A DNA stretch of 64,000 bases from Streptomyces sp. 35G-GA-8 (GTDB taxonomy: Bacteria > Actinomycetota > Actinomycetes > Streptomycetales > Streptomycetaceae), in NCBI RefSeq assembly GCF_023534745.1, contig NZ_JAMHJQ010000009.1, positions 310,001-374,000 of the forward strand, read 5' to 3'. A program made the translations under genes and the position numbers. The notes beneath the pieces were generated by a model that saw nothing but the letters and a program-made list of their open reading frames with translations, was not told the DNA's origin and did no database searches. Below are positions 23,498 through 32,450 of this stretch, one piece after another. Each line of letters begins with the position of its first letter. Within the stretch, counting starts at the first letter, position 1.

Positions 23498-26400
23498 GTG
23501 GGGGCATCGTCACCGGAGCACCGGAACCCGCCGGAGAGCCTGTTCGAGGCCAGGGACACCTTCCTGTACCGGGCGCCCATGGCACCGCACGGCCCCGGCC
23601 TGCCCCTGCCCACGGCGGGCCCCCGGGACCTGGACGCCTGCGCCGCCCTGCTCGGCTCTGTCCACGCCGACCCCGCCTTGAGCGAGGCGCTCGACCTGGC
23701 CTCGCCCAGCCTCAGCGCCATGATCCGCCGTGTCACGGAGCGTGGCCCGCGCGGGATCAAGGCGGGCCAGCTGCGCCGGGCCGCCCTCGCGGTGCTGCGC
23801 TACGACATCCGGATGCGGACCCGGCCCACCCCCTTCGGCCTCTTCGCCGGAGTGGCCACCGGCCAGTTCGACTCCACCGCCAAGCTGCAGCGCGGCACGG
23901 AACACCGCACCCGCACCCACGCCGACATGCAGTGGCTCACCCGGCTCGTGCACCGCCTCGAACAGGACCCCGCCGTCCTGTCCACCCTCACCGTCCAGGC
24001 CCATCAGGCCCTGGTCGTACGCGGGAACCGGCTGGTCCTCACCTCGTCCTCCGCACAGGGCGTCCGCCTCACCGAGGGCGGCGAGACACGGTCCACGGTC
24101 TCCGTATGCCACACACCCGTCGTCGAACGGGCCGTGACCGAGGCCGCGGCGCCACTGCCGTACGGCGAACTGGCCGGGCGTCTCGCGGACGCCTTCCCGG
24201 GCGCCCCCGTCGAGAAGATCCGGGCGCTGATCGGCGAGCTGGTGCGGCAGGAGATCCTCATCACCGGGTTACGTCCGCCCCTGGACGGCGGCGATCCACT
24301 GCGGCACGTACGGGACCTGCTCGCACCCGTGGCGGACGCGTCCGAGGAGACCCGCCGCCTCCGCACCGCGCTGCTGACGGTGGACCGAGAGCGGCAGGCG
24401 TACGACGCGGTGGCCGTCGGTGCCGGGCGCGAGCGGCTCGGTCGGCTGCTGGAGACGGCGCGCTCGGCGGAGCCGGACGACACCCCCCTGCACATCGACA
24501 CCCGCCTCGACAGCGCCCTGCATCTGCCGTACGCGGTACGGGAGGTGATCGAGCGTGCCACGGACGTGATGTGGCGGCTGTCCCGCACCAAGCTGGGGCT
24601 GTTCGCACTGCGGGACTACCATCGCCGGTTCCTCGACGTGTACGGCGCCGACCGACTCGTACCGGTCCTGGATCTCCTGGACGAGTCCACGGGTCTCGGC
24701 GCCCCCGCCGGTTACGGCTGGCCCAACGGCGACACGCCGCCAGGCCCCGCGCCCGACACCCCGCGGACGGCACGCCGGGACCGGGCCGTGGCCCGGCTGG
24801 TGGCCGCGGCACAGCGGGCCGGGCTGCGCGAGGTGGTCCTCGGTGACGCGGACCTCGACGAGCTGTGCCACGACAGCGCGGATCCGGCGGAGCTGCCCAA
24901 CTCCGCGGAGGTGACCGTGCAGGTCGTCGCGGACTCGGTGGAGGCCCTGGACGACGGGGACTTCCGGGTCTTCCTGTCGCCCTCGCCAGGGTCGCACCGC
25001 GCCGGGTCGACCTTCGCCCGCTTCGCCGACCTGCACCCCGCCTGGCGCACCGAGTTCGCCGCGCTGCACCGGGACAACCCGGTGCATGTGGCGGACGCCG
25101 TCGCCGTCGACCTCGCCTTCCGCACCCGCTCGGGGAGGGCCGCCAACCTGGCCCACACCACTCCGGCCACCGGCCGCCGCATCAGCGTCGGCGTGCCCGA
25201 CGTGTCCGGCACGGAGGAACTGCGCCTGTCGGACATCGGCGTCGGTGCCACCCTCGACCGGCTCACCGCCGTCCATCTGCCCACCGGCCGCGAGATCGTG
25301 CCCGTGCTGGGCAACATGGTCAGCGCGCCCGCCCAGGCCCCCAACGCCGTACGGCTGTTGTGGGAGATCGGCCTGGAGGGGCAACGGCTGTGGGAGCCAT
25401 GGAACTGGGGGCCGTCGGCCGACGCGCCTTTCGTCCCCCGGGTCCGGTACGGCCCCTTCGTGCTGGCCTGCGCCGTGTGGCGGCTGGACGAACCCCGCTC
25501 ATGTGCCGCGGACGCGCGGGGCGCCGACTGGGACCGCGCGGTCGCGGACTGGCGTGAAGCCTGGGACGTACCGCGCCGGGTCCTCGCCGTCACCGCCGAC
25601 CAGCGGCTGCTGCTCGACCTCGGCGACGCCTGGCACCGTGAGCTGCTGCGCGACCAGGTGCTGCGCCACCCCGACCTGATCGCCCAGGAGATCCCGGGCG
25701 AGTACGAGGGCTGGCTGGAGAGCCCGCTCGCCGGGCACACCGTCGAACTGGTCGTCCCGCTGGCCCGCCGCGAGAGGGGCCTGCCCCGGCGGAGGCCGTA
25801 CGCCGGACGCCATCAGCCCACCCGTACCGTGCACGGCCTGGGCGGTGAGTGGCTGTACGTCAAACTGCACGGCTCCGCCCGCGCCCAGGACGACCTGCTG
25901 CGCCGTCACGTCCCCGAACTGGTGGCGCTGGCCGCCGAGAAGGGCGCCGACGGCTGGTTCTTCATCCGCTACACCGACGAGGCCGGCCACCACCTGCGCG
26001 TGCGCCTGCACGGCTCCCGGCCCGAGGTCCTGTGGGGCTCGGTGGCGCCCCCGCTCGGCGCGCTGCTGGAGCGCTGGCACCAACAGGGCCTGCTGCGCAG
26101 CCACACCGTCGCCCAGTACGACCCGGAGACCGAGCGTTACGGCGGCCCGGCCGCCCAGCGGCTCGCCGAACGGGTCTTCCAGTACGACAGCGAGGCCGCC
26201 CTCTACCTGCTGCGGCTGGCCAAGGACCCGGCGAACGCCCATACGGTCGATGACCTCGCCGCCCTCTCCTGCGCCGCGCTGGCGCACGCCTTCGGACCGC
26301 CCTCGCCCCACCACCCGCTGCTCACCGAGGACTTCGGCGACGACGCGGCGGCGGCCTGGCTCTCCATGACCGGCTCGCGCCGGGATCTGCCCGCCGCCTT

Positions 26401-26698
26401 CCGCGCCCGGGCCGCCCACTGGCGCCGCACCCTCGACCCCTACGGCGGCTGGCCCTGCCTGGACCCCGCCGGCGCCGCCGCCGTGGCGGCCCTGCGCGCC
26501 CGGGACGCGGCGGTCCGTCAACTCGCCGACGCCGTGCGGGACTCCGGTGCCACGCCCGAGGGCCGCGTCGTCGGTAGCTTGCTGCACATGGTCTGCAACC
26601 GCCTCTTCGGTGGCCAGAGCGCCCGCGAGCTCACTGTCCTCGGGATCGCCCGGGGCGCCGTCCAGGACAATTTCCAGCGCCGGAGCCATACCTCATGA
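23498..26698 (+). CDS. lanB: Lantibiotic dehydratase LanB (full length)
   Basis: The 1066-aa protein has both halves of class I LanB enzymes. The N-terminal glutamylation domain (PF04738-like, about residues 10-760) carries RYDIRMRTRPTPFGLFAGVA, the typical first motif. The elimination domain (PF14028/SpaB_C-like, about 780-1050) starts at EWLYVKLHGSARAQDDLLRRH and includes FFIRYTDEAGHHLRVRLHG. It activates core Ser/Thr with glutamyl-tRNA and eliminates glutamate to give dehydro residues. The start is GTG 23498 with AGGAGG 8 bp upstream. The stop overlaps lanC (ATGA), consistent with a LanBC complex. Length is normal and no disruption is seen. Confidence 0.93.
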   Translation: MGASSPEHRNPPESLFEARDTFLYRAPMAPHGPGLPLPTAGPRDLDACAALLGSVHADPALSEALDLASPSLSAMIRRVTERGPRGIKAGQLRRAALAVLRYDIRMRTRPTPFGLFAGVATGQFDSTAKLQRGTEHRTRTHADMQWLTRLVHRLEQDPAVLSTLTVQAHQALVVRGNRLVLTSSSAQGVRLTEGGETRSTVSVCHTPVVERAVTEAAAPLPYGELAGRLADAFPGAPVEKIRALIGELVRQEILITGLRPPLDGGDPLRHVRDLLAPVADASEETRRLRTALLTVDRERQAYDAVAVGAGRERLGRLLETARSAEPDDTPLHIDTRLDSALHLPYAVREVIERATDVMWRLSRTKLGLFALRDYHRRFLDVYGADRLVPVLDLLDESTGLGAPAGYGWPNGDTPPGPAPDTPRTARRDRAVARLVAAAQRAGLREVVLGDADLDELCHDSADPAELPNSAEVTVQVVADSVEALDDGDFRVFLSPSPGSHRAGSTFARFADLHPAWRTEFAALHRDNPVHVADAVAVDLAFRTRSGRAANLAHTTPATGRRISVGVPDVSGTEELRLSDIGVGATLDRLTAVHLPTGREIVPVLGNMVSAPAQAPNAVRLLWEIGLEGQRLWEPWNWGPSADAPFVPRVRYGPFVLACAVWRLDEPRSCAADARGADWDRAVADWREAWDVPRRVLAVTADQRLLLDLGDAWHRELLRDQVLRHPDLIAQEIPGEYEGWLESPLAGHTVELVVPLARRERGLPRRRPYAGRHQPTRTVHGLGGEWLYVKLHGSARAQDDLLRRHVPELVALAAEKGADGWFFIRYTDEAGHHLRVRLHGSRPEVLWGSVAPPLGALLERWHQQGLLRSHTVAQYDPETERYGGPAAQRLAERVFQYDSEAALYLLRLAKDPANAHTVDDLAALSCAALAHAFGPPSPHHPLLTEDFGDDAAAAWLSMTGSRRDLPAAFRARAAHWRRTLDPYGGWPCLDPAGAAAVAALRARDAAVRQLADAVRDSGATPEGRVVGSLLHMVCNRLFGGQSARELTVLGIARGAVQDNFQRRSHTS

Positions 26699-28050
26699 AC
26701 ACCCCCACGCCCGGGGCCCAGGAGGCGGTGGCCCTGGTCGCCGACCGGCTCGCCGACCCCGCACACGTCGCCGCCGTCGCCTCCCGCGACGACAACCGCG
26801 ATCCGATCTACGACTCCGTCATGTGGGGGCCGATGACCCTCGCCAACGGTCTGCCGGGCACCGCGCTCCTCTACGCGGAGCTGGCACGCACCGACGAGGC
26901 CTGGCGGCAGGTGGCCCACCGGTACATCGCCGCCGCCGGACGGGCGATGAACTCCGCGCCGAGCCGAGGACTGTTCTCCGGTCCTGCCGCACTGCTGGCC
27001 GCCGCCCAGAGCTGCGCGGGTCCGGCCGGCCACTACGGCTCACTGCGCCGGAAACTGGCCGCCTGGGTCGCCAAGGACCAGCGGGAGCGGCTGCACGCCT
27101 TCCGCGAGCGGGCCGCGAACGGCGGCACCGGTGTCGACTGGGCCGCGTACGACCTGATCAACGGGGTCTCGGGCGTCACCCGCCTGCTTCTGGACTCGGC
27201 GGCCGATCCGGCCGAGACCGGCCCCGACGTCGAGTCCGCCCTGACCGACTCCCTCCGCCACCTGGTGCGCCTCACCGAACCCGTCCGGGTCGACGGCCAT
27301 GAGGTCCCCGGCTGGTGGGTACCGGCCGCGCTCCAGCTCGGCGAACGCGACCGGCACACCTATCCACGCGGCGACTTCAACCTGGGCCTGGCCCATGGCA
27401 TCGCCGGACCGCTCACGGTGCTCGGCTCCGCTCACGCCGCCGGGCACCGGGTGTCAGGACTGCACGACGCCGCGGACCGGATCGCCGACTGGCTGCTGGG
27501 CTGGACGCTGCACGACGAGGCAGGATCGTACTGGCCGGCCCGGGCGAGCTGGGACGACGAACTGGCCGTCGACCGGCCGCGCGAGCTGTTCACCCGGACC
27601 GCCTGGTGCTACGGCGCCCCGGGCGTCGCCGCCGCACTCTGTCACGCCGGGACCGCCTTCGACCGGCCGGCCTGGCGCACCGCCGCCGTCGACGCACTGC
27701 ACGCGGCGCTGCGGCGGGACGAGTCCAAGTGGGCGATCGAGGGCGCCACCGTCTGCCACGGCCACGCCGGACTGCTGCGCGTCGTGGCCAGGGTCGCGCA
27801 CGCCACCGGCGACCCCGTACTGCGGGCCGGTCGCGTCTGGTTGACCGCCAAGGTCCTCGACTGTGCCGACGAGGACGCCCCCTTCGGCTTCCGCCACCTC
27901 ATGCGCTTCCCGGCCGCCGCGCACTCGCCGGTGCCGCACCGGGCCGTGAACACGGCGGGGCTGCTGGAGGGCGCGGCGGGAGTCGCGCTGTCATTGCTGC
28001 CGGTCGATGGGGGGCCACTGCCGTGGGACCGCACGCTGGGACTGGTCTGA
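26695..28050 (+). CDS. lanC: Lanthionine synthetase LanC (cyclase)
   Basis: The 451-aa enzyme has the LanC alpha-barrel repeats GLAHGIAGPLTVL, WCYGAPGVAAALC and CHGHAGLLRVVARV. The zinc ligands are Cys305, Cys354 and His355. It adds cysteine thiols to dehydroalanine/dehydrobutyrine to close the lanthionine rings of the precursor. A small insertion after the first GXXG motif is the usual SH2-like region. The ATG overlaps the lanB stop. The gene ends 41 bp before the exporter ATPase. Confidence 0.93.
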   Translation: MNTPTPGAQEAVALVADRLADPAHVAAVASRDDNRDPIYDSVMWGPMTLANGLPGTALLYAELARTDEAWRQVAHRYIAAAGRAMNSAPSRGLFSGPAALLAAAQSCAGPAGHYGSLRRKLAAWVAKDQRERLHAFRERAANGGTGVDWAAYDLINGVSGVTRLLLDSAADPAETGPDVESALTDSLRHLVRLTEPVRVDGHEVPGWWVPAALQLGERDRHTYPRGDFNLGLAHGIAGPLTVLGSAHAAGHRVSGLHDAADRIADWLLGWTLHDEAGSYWPARASWDDELAVDRPRELFTRTAWCYGAPGVAAALCHAGTAFDRPAWRTAAVDALHAALRRDESKWAIEGATVCHGHAGLLRVVARVAHATGDPVLRAGRVWLTAKVLDCADEDAPFGFRHLMRFPAAAHSPVPHRAVNTAGLLEGAAGVALSLLPVDGGPLPWDRTLGLV

Positions 28051-28091
28051 GCCCCCGGATTCCGGACATCGAGCGAATCGAGGAGAACGAC

Positions 28092-29174
28092 GTGTCGAGC
28101 GACCTGCCCACCGACGTGTCCACGGGCCTGTCTTCCGACCTGTCCACCGGCCTGTCCTCCGGCCCGCCTTCCGGCCCGTCTTCCGGCCCGTTCTTCGAGG
28201 CACCGGCGGCCTTCGAGCTGAGGGGTCTCGTCGTGCGCTACGGCAAGGTGCGTGCCGTCGACGACGTCTCGGTCAGCTCTCCCCCGGGACGTATCACCGC
28301 GCTCCTCGGCCCCAACGGCGCCGGGAAATCCAGCCTGCTGGGCGTGTTGTCGACGGCCTCCCGGCCGCACTCCGGCACGGTCCGCGTCTTCGGGTACGAC
28401 GTGCTGAAGGCCCCGATGGCCGCGCGCCGCCGGCTCGGCCTTGTCTTCCAGGAGCGCACCCTCGACAAGGAACTCTCCGTGGAACGCAACCTGTGGTTCC
28501 ACGCCCGGCTGTTCGGCATGAAACGGGCCGACGCCCGTGCCCGCATCGATCTCATGCTGGACCTGTTCGAACTGACCGACCGGCGTCGCCAGCCGATCGA
28601 GGAGTTGTCCGGCGGACTGGCCAGGCGGGTGGAGATCGCCCGCGCCCTGCTCCACCGCCCCGGCCTGATCGTCCTCGACGAGCCCACCAACGGTCTCGAC
28701 CCCTCCGCACGGGCCACCGTGTGGGCCGATCTCCTGCGGCTGCGCGAGCGCCTGGGTGTCACCGTCCTGTACTCGACCCACTACATGGACGAGGCCGAGT
28801 ACGCCGACGAGATCGTCATCCTGCGGCAGGGACGGGTCGTCCGGCAGGGCAGCCTGGCACGGCTCAAGAGCAGCCTGGACTCCTCCCGCATCGTGGTGTC
28901 CTGCGCCGACGACGAGGCCGCCGCCCGTCAGTTGCGCGCCGCGGGCTTCGCTCCGCTGCACGAACCCGGCGGAGTCGCGGTGCACTGCGCCGATCCCGAG
29001 GCGAGGATCGCGGAGGTGGTGCGCGCCCTCGATGTGCCCGGTCTGACCGTCGCCGTCCACCACCCGTCCATGAACGATGTCTACTTGGCGGCCGCGGCCG
29101 TACGGGAGAACGACGACCAGCCGGAGCGCGGCCGACAGGAGAGCGGCCGACAGGAAAGCGGGAGCACGCCGTGA
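28092..29174 (+). CDS. ABC transporter ATP-binding protein, probable lantibiotic exporter (PspT-like)
   Basis: This ATPase of about 360 residues has Walker A LLGPNGAGKSSLLG (Gly73 onwards), signature ELSGGLARRVEIARAL, Walker B GLIVLDEPTNGLDP and the H-loop STHYMDEAEYAD, all of the DrrA/NodI type. The start is GTG 28092 with GAGGAGAA 5 bp upstream; the longer frame over lanC is a shadow. An N-terminal extension of about 38 residues is a Ser/Gly/Pro repeat (STGLSSD, SSGP) from 12-bp DNA repeats. The stop overlaps the permease start (GTGA). With no LanT peptidase domain, leader removal must be done by another protein. Confidence 0.87.
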   Translation: MSSDLPTDVSTGLSSDLSTGLSSGPPSGPSSGPFFEAPAAFELRGLVVRYGKVRAVDDVSVSSPPGRITALLGPNGAGKSSLLGVLSTASRPHSGTVRVFGYDVLKAPMAARRRLGLVFQERTLDKELSVERNLWFHARLFGMKRADARARIDLMLDLFELTDRRRQPIEELSGGLARRVEIARALLHRPGLIVLDEPTNGLDPSARATVWADLLRLRERLGVTVLYSTHYMDEAEYADEIVILRQGRVVRQGSLARLKSSLDSSRIVVSCADDEAAARQLRAAGFAPLHEPGGVAVHCADPEARIAEVVRALDVPGLTVAVHHPSMNDVYLAAAAVRENDDQPERGRQESGRQESGSTP

Positions 29175-30055
29175 CCACGACCAGCGCCCCCGGCCCCGGC
29201 CTCGCCCAAGAGCCCGGCGCCCAAGAGCCCGGCGCCCAAGAGCCCGGCGCCCAAGAGTCCGCCCATGAGTCCGGCGCCCATGAGTCCGGCTCCGAGGACG
29301 GCCGCCTGACCGTGGCACTGCGCGCCATCGGCGTCATCGCCCACCGCGATCTGCTCCGGCAGGTCAAGCGTCCGGGCATGCTCGTCAGTCAGGGTGTGCA
29401 GATCCTCTTCTTCGTCCTCGTCTACGCCGTCGGCTTCAACGGCATGATCGGCTCGGTCGGTTCCGTGTCGTTCAGCGCGTATGTCTTCCCCGGCATCATC
29501 GCCATCCAGGTCGTGTCGATCGGCGTCGCCTCCGGCCAGACGTACGCCTGGGACCGTGAGTACGGCGTTCTGCGCGAACTCCTCGTCGCCCCGGTCCCCC
29601 GGATCTGTCTGCCCCTGGGCAAGGTGGTCGCCGGGGCGGGCATGGTGACGGCGCAGAGCGTCGTGATGCTCGCCTTCGCCCCCCTGATCGGGGTCGAGCT
29701 GACGCCGGGCCGGTTCACCGCCGCGGTCGGCGCCTACGCGCTCGCCGCGGTGGTGTTCAGCGTCATCGGGCTGTGCCTGGCCACCGTCATCAAGCGGGTG
29801 CAGACGCTCCAGGCGGCCGTCCAACTGGCCATGTTCCCGATGCTGTTCCTCTCCGGGTCGGTCTTCAGCGCCCAGGACGCCCCCGACTGGCTGGCCTGGA
29901 TCATGCACCTCAATCCCATGACGTACGCCGTTGACCTGGCCCGCCAGACCCTGCTGGGCGACGGTGGCCTGCTGCCGTGGTGGGCGGACCTCGGCGCACT
30001 CGCCGGAATCCTGGTCGCGGTTCTGGCCGTGCTGCGCGTCCGGAGCGCGCGATGA
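29171..30055 (+). CDS. ABC-2 transporter permease, probable lantibiotic exporter (PspU-like)
   Basis: The permease of about 294 residues is of DrrB type: IAHRDLLRQVKRPGMLVSQGVQILFFVLVY, the ABC-2 signature region AWDREYGVLRELLVAPVPR, and four more helices. It pairs with the preceding DrrA-like ATPase; the two share a GTGA overlap. The first 40 residues are hydrophilic and come from a 15-bp tandem repeat (29205-29290, unit CAAGAGCCCGGCGCC; repeated EPGAQ). Its stop overlaps the next gene's ATG. Confidence 0.85.
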   Translation: MTTTSAPGPGLAQEPGAQEPGAQEPGAQESAHESGAHESGSEDGRLTVALRAIGVIAHRDLLRQVKRPGMLVSQGVQILFFVLVYAVGFNGMIGSVGSVSFSAYVFPGIIAIQVVSIGVASGQTYAWDREYGVLRELLVAPVPRICLPLGKVVAGAGMVTAQSVVMLAFAPLIGVELTPGRFTAAVGAYALAAVVFSVIGLCLATVIKRVQTLQAAVQLAMFPMLFLSGSVFSAQDAPDWLAWIMHLNPMTYAVDLARQTLLGDGGLLPWWADLGALAGILVAVLAVLRVRSAR

Positions 30056-31293
30056 GCGGCGTCCGGCCGGCTGCGTCACTCACCGAGGACGAGGCGGCCG
30101 ACCAGGTTCTGGCGGGCGCCCTGCGCTGGATCGAGGACCGGCTGGAGTGGTTCGCGCCCGAACGGTGGGAGGACTTCCTGCCCCGCCGCCCCTTCCGCCC
30201 CGGTCCGCTCCTCGAACTCCTCGGCCTGGTCCGGGTCCTGGCCCGCGGGGGCGTCCTCGCCACGGATGCCCCGCTCGCGACAGGAGCCCTCGACCTCGCA
30301 GAACGGGCCGCCTCCGACGTGTCCTTCACACGCGGACTGCGCGCCGGTGACGCCTTCTTCCCGTACCACCTCAATCTGATCGCCCTGCTGGAGCTGCTGG
30401 GACGCCCCCGCGCCGAGTCCCGCGCGGCGTGCCAGGCACTGCTCGCGGCGGACGCGGGCGCCCACGCCCAGCCGTACAAGCCGGTGCTCAACCGGATCGA
30501 ACTCCGCTACTTCGCCGACCGCGGCGGATTCACCGCCCCGGCGTGCCTGCCCGAGGCCCGCGCGCTCCACCGCGAGAGCATCGCCGCACTGGACCCGGAT
30601 GTCCTCCAGCTGAGCGAGAGCGAGACCTACGCCCTGACCCATGTCGTCTTCTACGCGACGGACTTCGGCCACCGACCCCTCGATCTCGGCGGGCCCGAGC
30701 CGACGGCCCGCCTCCGCGAGACCGTACGCGTCCTGCTCGGCGTGCACCTGGCCCGCGGCAGCCTGGACCTCTTGGCCGAGATGCTGCTGTGCGAGGCGGC
30801 CCTGGGCGAAGAGCCCGTCATGGACCCGCTTCCGGCCGAGGGCTGGAACGCGCTGGCCCGCGCGTCCCGGCCGGACGGTGCCGTGCCGGGCCCCGTGCAC
30901 CGCCCGGAGGTCCTGGCCGGTCTCCAGGGCGACAAGGCCACCGCGTACCTGTTCGGTACCTGCTACCACACGACGACCGCGGCGGCCCTGGCGGCCACGG
31001 TACGAAGAGACCGGCAGCGTCCCGCACAGAGCGCCAGCGGCCCCCCGATGCCATCCGCGGACCCCGCCCACGTGCGCGCCTGGGCCCGCGAAGTCACCAC
31101 GACCGCCGCCACCGCCCCCACCGCCATCCGAGCAGCCTGGTCCGCCCGACTCGACCCGCTGCTGGTGCTCGGGCTCCAGTCCCACGACCCGGACGTCCTC
31201 GCGGAAGTCCTACGAGCCGCCAAACAACTGGGCCGCGCCGACCACCCCATCCCTCAAAGGGCGGCGGCACTACTGGCCGCATGGACCGCCTGA
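30052..31293 (+). CDS. PspV/MibV-like protein of unknown function
   Basis: The 413-aa, largely alpha-helical, soluble protein starts MSGVRPAASLTEDEAADQVLAGALRWIEDRLEWF and includes AFFPYHLNLIALLELLGRP, QLSESETYALTHVVFYATDFG and YLFGTCYHTTTAAALAAT. It is translationally coupled (ATGA) to the exporter permease, so it belongs to the lantibiotic operon. It holds the place of pspV/mibV. I see no metal site, Rossmann fold or protease motif. A role in maturation or a scaffold is possible. The last 30 codons approach the CRISPR array 155 bp away. Confidence 0.75.
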   Translation: MSGVRPAASLTEDEAADQVLAGALRWIEDRLEWFAPERWEDFLPRRPFRPGPLLELLGLVRVLARGGVLATDAPLATGALDLAERAASDVSFTRGLRAGDAFFPYHLNLIALLELLGRPRAESRAACQALLAADAGAHAQPYKPVLNRIELRYFADRGGFTAPACLPEARALHRESIAALDPDVLQLSESETYALTHVVFYATDFGHRPLDLGGPEPTARLRETVRVLLGVHLARGSLDLLAEMLLCEAALGEEPVMDPLPAEGWNALARASRPDGAVPGPVHRPEVLAGLQGDKATAYLFGTCYHTTTAAALAATVRRDRQRPAQSASGPPMPSADPAHVRAWAREVTTTAATAPTAIRAAWSARLDPLLVLGLQSHDPDVLAEVLRAAKQLGRADHPIPQRAAALLAAWTA

Positions 31294-31448
31294 ACAGAAG
31301 GGGTTCGACTACACCGACGAGCAGGCAAACCAGCTGCTGGACGCCGCAGGACCGGGCTGCCCGAACCCCGCCAGAACAACTCGCGAACCCCGGGCCCGAA
31401 AGCAGACCCGGCTCGGCCACCCGGAATTCGCCCACGACAAGCCACACC

Positions 31449-32270
31449 GCGCCCAACCCCGCAGACGCGGGGACCACAGACGGCGAGGACCATGTCGTCC
31501 TGGGCAAGGGGGACCAACCCCGCAGGCGCGGGGACCACGCACTGTTGCACCGGCGGTGCATCGAGCGGGCGGGACCAACCCCGCAGGCGCGGGGACCACG
31601 CCGGTTACGCAGCGTTGTGCGCTGCCAGTCCGGGACCAACCCCGCAGGCGCGGGGACCACCCCCACGATCTACCTCCCCGGCTGGCTCGAAGGGGACCAA
31701 CCCCGCAGGCGCGGGGACCACAAGGCGCTGAGCAAGCTGGAAGCAGCGGGACTGGGACCAACCCCGCAGGCGCGGGGACCACCAGGCGATCCAGATCGCC
31801 CCGAACGAGTCCCAGGGGCCAACCCCGCAGGCGCGGGGACCACCTCGTGGGTGAGGACGGGGCCTGTCAACTCAAGGGACCAACCCCGCAGGCGCGGGGA
31901 CCACAACCGCGCCACCGCCGAGGCGGCGAAGGCGTGGGGACCAACCCCGCAGGCGCGGGGACCACCACCCGTAGCACGGGTGCGAGGGGTATCACGCGGG
32001 ACCAACCCCGCAGGCGCGGGGACCACTCGGCTGGTCAGCTTCATCGGTGCCCCCGCTGGGGACCAACCCCGCAGGCGCGGGGACCACCGACGGCAGGTAC
32101 TGGTACTCGACAGTCAGCAGGGACCAACCCCGCAGGCGCGGGGACCACTCCGGCTGCGGTGCGCGCTCACGCGGCGCCGTGGGACCAACCCCGCGTGCGC
32201 GGGGACCACTCCCGGCATGATCTGGTGGTGCTCGGTTGCGAGGGACCAACCCCGCGTGCGCGGGGACCAC
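31449..32270 (-). CRISPR. Type I-E-like CRISPR array: 14 repeats, 13 spacers, no cas genes nearby
   Basis: The 29-bp repeats begin at 31449 (degenerate), 31510, 31571, 31632, 31693, 31755, 31815, 31876, 31937, 31998, 32059, 32120, 32181 and 32242. Spacers are 32 nt except one of 33 and one of 31. On the minus strand the repeat starts GTGGTCCCCGCGCCTGC and ends GGGGTTGGTCCC, the type I-E form. The degenerate copy at the left marks the trailer, so transcription should run right to left from the A/T-rich leader after 32270. The two leader-proximal repeats read GCGCACGCG instead of GCGCCTGCG, giving a perfect 7-bp stem. The repeat at 31815 has one A-to-G change. No cas gene is in this window, so processing would need cas genes elsewhere. 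Confidence 0.96.
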
Positions 32271-32450
32271 AGGCGGCGACCTGGGGTTTCACCTGACTCG
32301 GTGCCTGGTTTTACTTACTTTCGTGGATTCCGACATTAGGTACTTCTTTGCTTTACGAGGGCGTGTGGGATGTGTGTCTTCGTCAGCTGCCACCGTACTT
32401 TCCGCGCCGCCTGACGGCATAGCGCGGGGGTATTGACGGTGTAGTACCCA
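32271..32450 (-). promoter_or_regulatory. Probable CRISPR leader
   Basis: The 180 bp to the right of the last repeat are distinctly A/T-rich for this DNA (GGTTTTACTTACTTTCGTGG, CATTAGGTACTTCTTTGCT). They hold no open frame of note and lie at the end with intact, variant repeats. That is the expected place of the leader and promoter of a minus-strand array. The polarity is inferred from the repeat form and the degenerate far end. Confidence 0.6.

Noticed and set aside
23017..23760. Minus-strand frames over the lantibiotic precursor and start of lanB
   Set aside because: They are Arg/Ser-rich shadows opposite a precursor with a clear leader box, ribosome-binding site and terminator.
30429..32339. 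Long open frames (636 and 551 codons) running through the CRISPR array
   Set aside because: They translate the repeats as GTNPAGAGT/PTPQARGP-type peptides; the array has no interruption by stops because repeats and G/C-rich spacers lack them. They are not genes.
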